DNA of 64,000 nt from Amorphophallus konjac. Lineage: Eukaryota > Streptophyta > Magnoliopsida > Alismatales > Araceae. The DNA lies in contig JAHNEJ010002395.1 of assembly GCA_022559845.1 (NCBI GenBank), positions 124,001 through 188,000 on the forward strand. Direction: 5' to 3'. Under the pieces are notes generated by a model, which was not told where the DNA came from, made no database searches, and was given only the letters and a program-made list of their open reading frames with translations. The position numbers were made by a program, and so were the translations under genes. Of this stretch, positions 59,973-64,000 are shown piece by piece. The stretch's first letter is position 1. Every line of letters starts with the position of its first letter.

Positions 59973-61530
59973 AAATTAGCAAGTTATAGACCCGAATTTT
60001 GTTAGCTATTAGGCAAAGGGCCAATTTGAAGGGACCGGTCAGGGAGAGTTGCTCGCCCGTAGGCGAAGTAGTTGTGGAACTACCTCCTGACAATTAGGGT
60101 GCCTTAATGTGGTAGTCTAGGGCCTAAGGATGGGTACAAGCAAACTCTCGCTTTCCGTCCACAGCGATGCACTCAGAAGACTGGCTGCATGGTTCGGGCT
60201 CTCTCTCACTTCGCGCGGCAATTGAAAAGATACTAAATAAGCAAGTGAGGGGAGCACGTACCTAGCTGATTGAAAAGTCTAGCTTCGACCGGAGACGAAG
60301 GCGAGCGGGGACGTGCGTGCCCGCACGGCGTCGATGAAGCTTGACCGGTTACAAAGGATTCACTCCACGCAGGGAGGTTGCAATTATTACAAAACCGCTT
60401 TAAAATTTCACACGCAGGAGAACAAATCATTCCAGACTTTCTCCGCGCAGGGAGACTTAGGGGCACTCACACTCCATGAATTACGGACTGTGTGTCGGCG
60501 ATCGGGCAACTCAACCGTTGATCGAGCCGTCGTTGTGGACTCCGGGTGCCACACTTAATAAGGTAAAAGATATATATAAATATATATATAGATATATATA
60601 ATATTATATATATATATCAAAATATATATTATATATAATTTTAACTTTCAAAACTCCCTTTTTTTCAAATAATATTATATAGATATATATAATATTATTA
60701 TATTCCATATAGATATTATATATATTTAACACATTTCTTTATCAAACTTTCAAATCTTTTTTTTCAAACTTCAACCTCCTTTTTTTGACTTTTTTTTCAA
60801 ATTCTTTCTTTCGAACTCTACCTACTCCTTTTTTTTGACTTTTCAAACTACTTTTTTTGACTTCACGCAGGCACGAAGGGGGGGGCGGGGGCTCGCAGAC
60901 GGTGGCAGGGCGCGGTCGGGCCCGGGCCGGGAGCGGGCCAGGCGGTGCGGGCAGGCCGCAAGCGGCTGCTGCCGGCGAACGTAGCGGGGTCGGCGGGCGC
61001 AGGGCGCCTGCAGATGCGGGCGCAGGCGCTGGAGGGGCCAGACGGGCGCAGGGCGCCTGCCCGCGAGGGTGCAGGCGCGGCCGGGCGCGGGCCGTGGGCG
61101 CGGGCGCGCGCCCTGGGTGCGGAAGCGGCGGCGGGCGCCATGCGGGCGCGGCCGCCGGCGGTGCTCGCGGGTGCCAGGCGCGGTAGCTGGCGCTGGGGAG
61201 AGGAAACGGCCGTTGCAGCCTAGGCGTTTGAATGGGGGTGGCACGGGCGACGAGGCCACCCCCCTGCGAACTCCTTTACTTTATTTTTTTTTCTATTTCT
61301 GCTTTGCGCTAATCGAGAGAGAGGACAGAGAGATTAACAGAGAGAGAGAAAGAGAAAGGGAGAGATTAACATGGGAGGGGGGAATTTTTTTTTTCTTTCA
61401 CTTTTTTTTTCTTATGCTTCCCTCAACTAATATCTTTTCTGCTACTCTTCCCCCTTTTTTTTTCTTTTCACTCTATCAACCTAGAGAGAGAAAGAGAGAC
61501 GACGTCGGGGTCGTCGGAGACGCCGTTGTT
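59973..61530 (-). other. Leader of the chromovirus-like element, with extreme composition blocks
   Basis: Untranslated region between primer binding site and gag. From right to left it has purine-rich runs (61310-61365), T-rich tracts, a very GC-rich block (about 60880-61225) and a very AT-rich block (about 60555-60740, TATATA repeats). Open frames on both strands of the GC block are compositional artefacts. Confidence 0.65.
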
Positions 61531-61544
61531 GGGCTCTGATACCA
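61531..61544 (-). other. Primer binding site of the chromovirus-like element
   Basis: The minus strand reads TGGTATCAGAGCCC four bases after the LTR end, complementary to the 3' end of initiator methionine tRNA. Confidence 0.92.
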
Positions 61545-61548
61545 AATC

Positions 61549-62089
61549 TGACGCGGCGGCGACGTGGAAATGGATCGACGGCAACTGTGGGACGCGAATA
61601 GGACGGGAACGGATAACTTGCTACCTCACGCAGCTCGGCCTCACGCATGACGGTCTCACACCGGGCGACACTCAAACTCACAAGGAGAAAGAGGGAAGGG
61701 AAATGCAAGAGGGGAGAGCTCTCACAAAATAATCTTTCATTCAATCTTTCATTCATTCATACGTAACACACTCCTTAGCCCCCTATTTATAGGGAAGGCC
61801 CATTACACACATACCTTCACAATTTCCCTTATTTGCATATATATCCTAACCTAATAAAACAAAGCCCACCCACCCACTTTTGACTTTTGGGTTTTAATCA
61901 AATAAAATACACACATGTTTATTTGACTAGTCTAATACACAAAATACATAAAAATACGTGTATCACTCAATACACACAAATACGCCGAGTCTTCAGGAAG
62001 TCGGATCTCCGAGCCACAAGCTCGGTGTCGGGGCAGTGCGGCGTCGGCTCCGAATAGTGGGTCCGGTAGTGGACTCGGTGTCCCCACCA
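61549..62089 (-). repeat. 5' LTR of the chromovirus-like element
   Basis: On the minus strand it starts TGGTGGGGACACC and ends GCCGCCGCGTCA. It pairs with 54416-54967 and lacks a short AAATACATA-type repeat present there. Confidence 0.92.
61784..61791 (-). promoter_or_regulatory. TATA box in the 5' LTR
   Basis: The minus strand reads TATAAATA flanked by C/G-rich sequence (CCCTATAAATAGGGG), about 240 bases before the LTR end. It is the likely element promoter. Confidence 0.6.
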
Positions 62090-62202
62090 CGTGCCCTTGC
62101 CGTCAACGGTCCCTCATTGTTAGCCCCAAGTGAGTCAGCATGGGCAAATGGCTAACCTATCTTTGGTCAACTCAGAAAAGGCAAATGACTAACCTACCCT
62201 TG

Positions 62203-62206
<4 letters not shown>

Positions 62207-62248
<42 letters not shown>
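62207..62248. repeat. (TC)n microsatellite, 42 bp
   Basis: A perfect run of 21 TC units. Confidence 0.97.
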
Positions 62249-62250
<2 letters not shown>

Positions 62251-63180
62251 CTAATCTTGTGAAAGAGGGTGGCGAAGGAGGGATCAGGGCTGCTATTTCC
62301 CCTTGATCAGGCGGTGGGCCGACACGGGGGTGGAGATGGCATCAAGGGGGGTGGGCGGAAAGAGGCGATTTCCCCTTGCTCAGGTGGCCATGCGATGGGC
62401 TGGCACAGAGGCGAAGATGGCATTGAGGCGGGCTGGCCTTCACCCATGAAAAGAGCAGGCCTTTGCCCGGGGCTTCACCAAATGCCTCCAAGTCTTCGCT
62501 AGGGAAGGACCCAACTGTTCATCGTGCAGGGCTTTGTGGGGGAGGACCAGACGACGCCCGTGGAGATCAAGGACCTCTGCAAAGGGGTGTGGGACGAGGG
62601 TGGCGGTAGCTACGCGAGGCAGGTGAGACCCAAACGCCATAGACTAAGAAGCCGATAGCACATCTTCCACTAAACAAACAGAAAGAAAGGGTAAGGCGAG
62701 GGAGGTGCTGGGGGGTAGGTGGGTTTGTGACCGGAGGAACTCACGGTCCTTAGAGGAGGAGAAGCTGGAATCGATGGCCCGCAGCCAGAGGTACACCATG
62801 GAGCCAGCGAGCATGGGAAGCACGATCACCACCACAGTGGAAGGCCTCCCCACTGACCACACCACCATATGGCTGGATCTGCCCAGCCCCAACCCACGCT
62901 CCTCGTGCCGCCACCGGTTGCCCTGTCGGCAAGTTGGAAGCATAGAGATGCCGTTCTCAGATCTCCAAATTTGACAATGTTCCATTTCACTATGGGAGGT
63001 TGCGATGGCTTGGCCGCTGCCACCGCTGGGCTCCCACCAGCCTTGGGGACCCTCCTTGCCGTCGCTGCCCTCGTCATCGCCTCCAGACCCCACTCCAGGT
63101 GCCACCAGCAACGGGGGAGGGAGAGGGTGAGGAGGAGGGGGAGAGGGAGTTCAGTATTGATAATAGAGTGAATAGAAAGA
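62249..63180. other. GC-rich unrecognised sequence, possible gene debris
   Basis: Several overlapping open stretches occur on both strands. On + the words FIVQGFVGEDQTTPVEIKD lie near 62515, and on minus a hydrophobic VVVIVLPMLAGSMVYLWL lies at about 62850-62800. Neither fits a family I know, and no start, splice or stop arrangement is convincing. GGTGGC-rich repeats (GGCGGTGGG, GATGGCAT) recur at 62310-62430. Confidence 0.3.
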
Positions 63181-64000
63181 TAAACTAAGCTTGGTTATGC
63201 TTTCGAAGCTAGCTAGATTAAGCTAAGCCGTTGTGCGCAAGGGTGCTAAGAGCATCACTGCATTCATTAAGACAGATCGAAAGCCTGAGTGAGGGATGCC
63301 TAGCTTCGTAGCTAAACAAGCTACAGAGCAGGAAGTCACACAAACTAGTCCGGATGCAGTATGCATCCTTAAGGGATTGTAGGCTGCAACAAGAGTAAGT
63401 TAAGGAAAGAACTACTTCTTTGACTCCATTTGCCAGATATCCACAATGCATGATAACCTCCATGATTTATAGCCCAGGTTCAGCTATTTTGATAAGTCAA
63501 CAGATAATTTTCTGAAAAGAGGGAAAAGGATAGAGAAACAGCAGGCGGGCAATGAAAAAATTCAGCTTTCCTTTTGGCATCTCCCTTCCCCACCAAAGCC
63601 ACCCACACCCCCCTGGCGCATAAAGTTAAAATTGTACCACAATTTGATTGTAAAAATTACCTACAAAGTATAGTGGCTAGAAAGAAAAGAGAGAATAAAT
63701 CAAGAATAGCAACAGAGATCTTCCATGAAAGAAAACTTTGGAAAAGGAATCTTTTTTTGTAAAAGTTGTGGATTAAACTACCAATTTGATGAAAGAATAA
63801 ACAAAGGTGGTACCACCATCTGCAACAAAGAAACATACAATCTCTTGTCGAATGCTCATACAAAAGGGAACGAACCACAAATATAGAGAACTTGATGGTG
63901 TTGCATTTACAAAATCACTCATGATTTCCCTCCATATTTGAACAGCATGTCAACTCAACAAACAACGTGCCTTAATGATTTGAGGTACGTCATCTGCATA
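63181..64000. other. Intergenic or intronic sequence at the right edge
   Basis: AT-rich with no supported gene. If the PYRD gene is intact its upstream exons may lie beyond this edge. Confidence 0.4.

Larger units (their letters stand above)
54416..62089 (-). mobile_element. Ty3/gypsy chromovirus-like retrotransposon, complete but decayed
   Basis: The element is on the minus strand with LTRs at 61549-62089 (5') and 54416-54967 (3'), of 541 and 552 bp. Its primer binding site is TGGTATCAGAGCCC on the minus strand at 61531-61544. Flanking 5-bp copies CGTGT (54411-54415) and CGTGC (62090-62094) fit a target duplication with one later change, and the neighbouring repeat unit shows the uninterrupted site. 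It encodes gag with a CCHC knuckle, protease, RT, RNase H and integrase with a chromodomain-like end. Many stops and shifts make it non-autonomous. LTR differences include an indel and numerous substitutions, so it is older than the copia element. Confidence 0.92.

Noticed and set aside
60843..61539. Open frames on both strands rich in Ala, Arg, Gly and Pro
   Set aside because: GC-rich DNA rarely has stop codons; frames overlap on both strands, have no family motifs and lie in a retrotransposon leader.
62644..63171. Membrane protein gene on either strand near the right edge
   Set aside because: Competing frames on both strands, no start/stop or splice structure and no known motif beyond one hydrophobic stretch.
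1..64000. tRNA or rRNA genes
   Set aside because: No cloverleaf-like sequence with A and B boxes or rRNA core was recognised; the tRNA-like words seen are retrotransposon primer binding sites.

Overview
The window reads as nuclear DNA of a flowering plant. It has GT-AG introns, a pectin acetylesterase gene split into about 13 exons, a riboflavin-pathway gene fragment, and a dense nest of plant-type LTR and LINE retrotransposons. The GC-rich first exons of the acetylesterase, followed by AT-richer later ones, lean towards a monocot; that is inference only.

Layout. 1-2239 is a GC-rich retroelement-derived tract without recognisable genes. 2240-19118 is the right part of a very large Ty3/gypsy element of the Tat lineage. 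Its pol (RT, RNase H, a second 'archaeal-type' RNase H, integrase) is broken. Between pol and the 3' LTR it carries two spliced genes on the opposite strand: a plant mobile domain (PMD/MAIN-like) gene of eight exons that is broken, and a DUF7745-like gene of two exons that is still fully open. Clusters of a CpG-containing hairpin-like motif (GACGCC..GGCGTC) lie between these genes and also in the LTR. An RTE-type LINE (14061-17322, 17-bp target duplication) is nested inside. 19119-25012 is a patchwork of LTR-like pieces. 25013-32262 is AT-rich DNA with MITEs, a 171-bp tandem repeat and microsatellites.

32885-42846 (+) is an apparently intact pectin acetylesterase gene (413 codons when spliced), whose long second intron holds transposon debris and whose eighth exon has a 111-bp tandem duplication. 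Beyond its 3' end come a second, more decayed copy of the same LINE (44142-47379) and a complete Ty1/copia element with only 99-bp LTRs (47480-52302). The last exon of a PYRD-type riboflavin biosynthesis gene follows (52565-53182, minus strand, convergent with the acetylesterase) and carries a probable 1-nt deletion. 54416-62089 is a complete but decayed chromovirus-like Ty3/gypsy element on the minus strand, inserted in a small tandem repeat whose neighbouring unit preserves the uninterrupted site. 62090-64000 holds a microsatellite and unrecognised sequence.

The most interesting system is the Tat element: two antisense PMD-superfamily genes, one intact while the element's own pol is wrecked, embedded among element-specific CpG motif clusters. 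This resembles in logic the VANC anti-silencing factors of VANDAL transposons, which bind short motifs repeated in their own element. Function here is inference.
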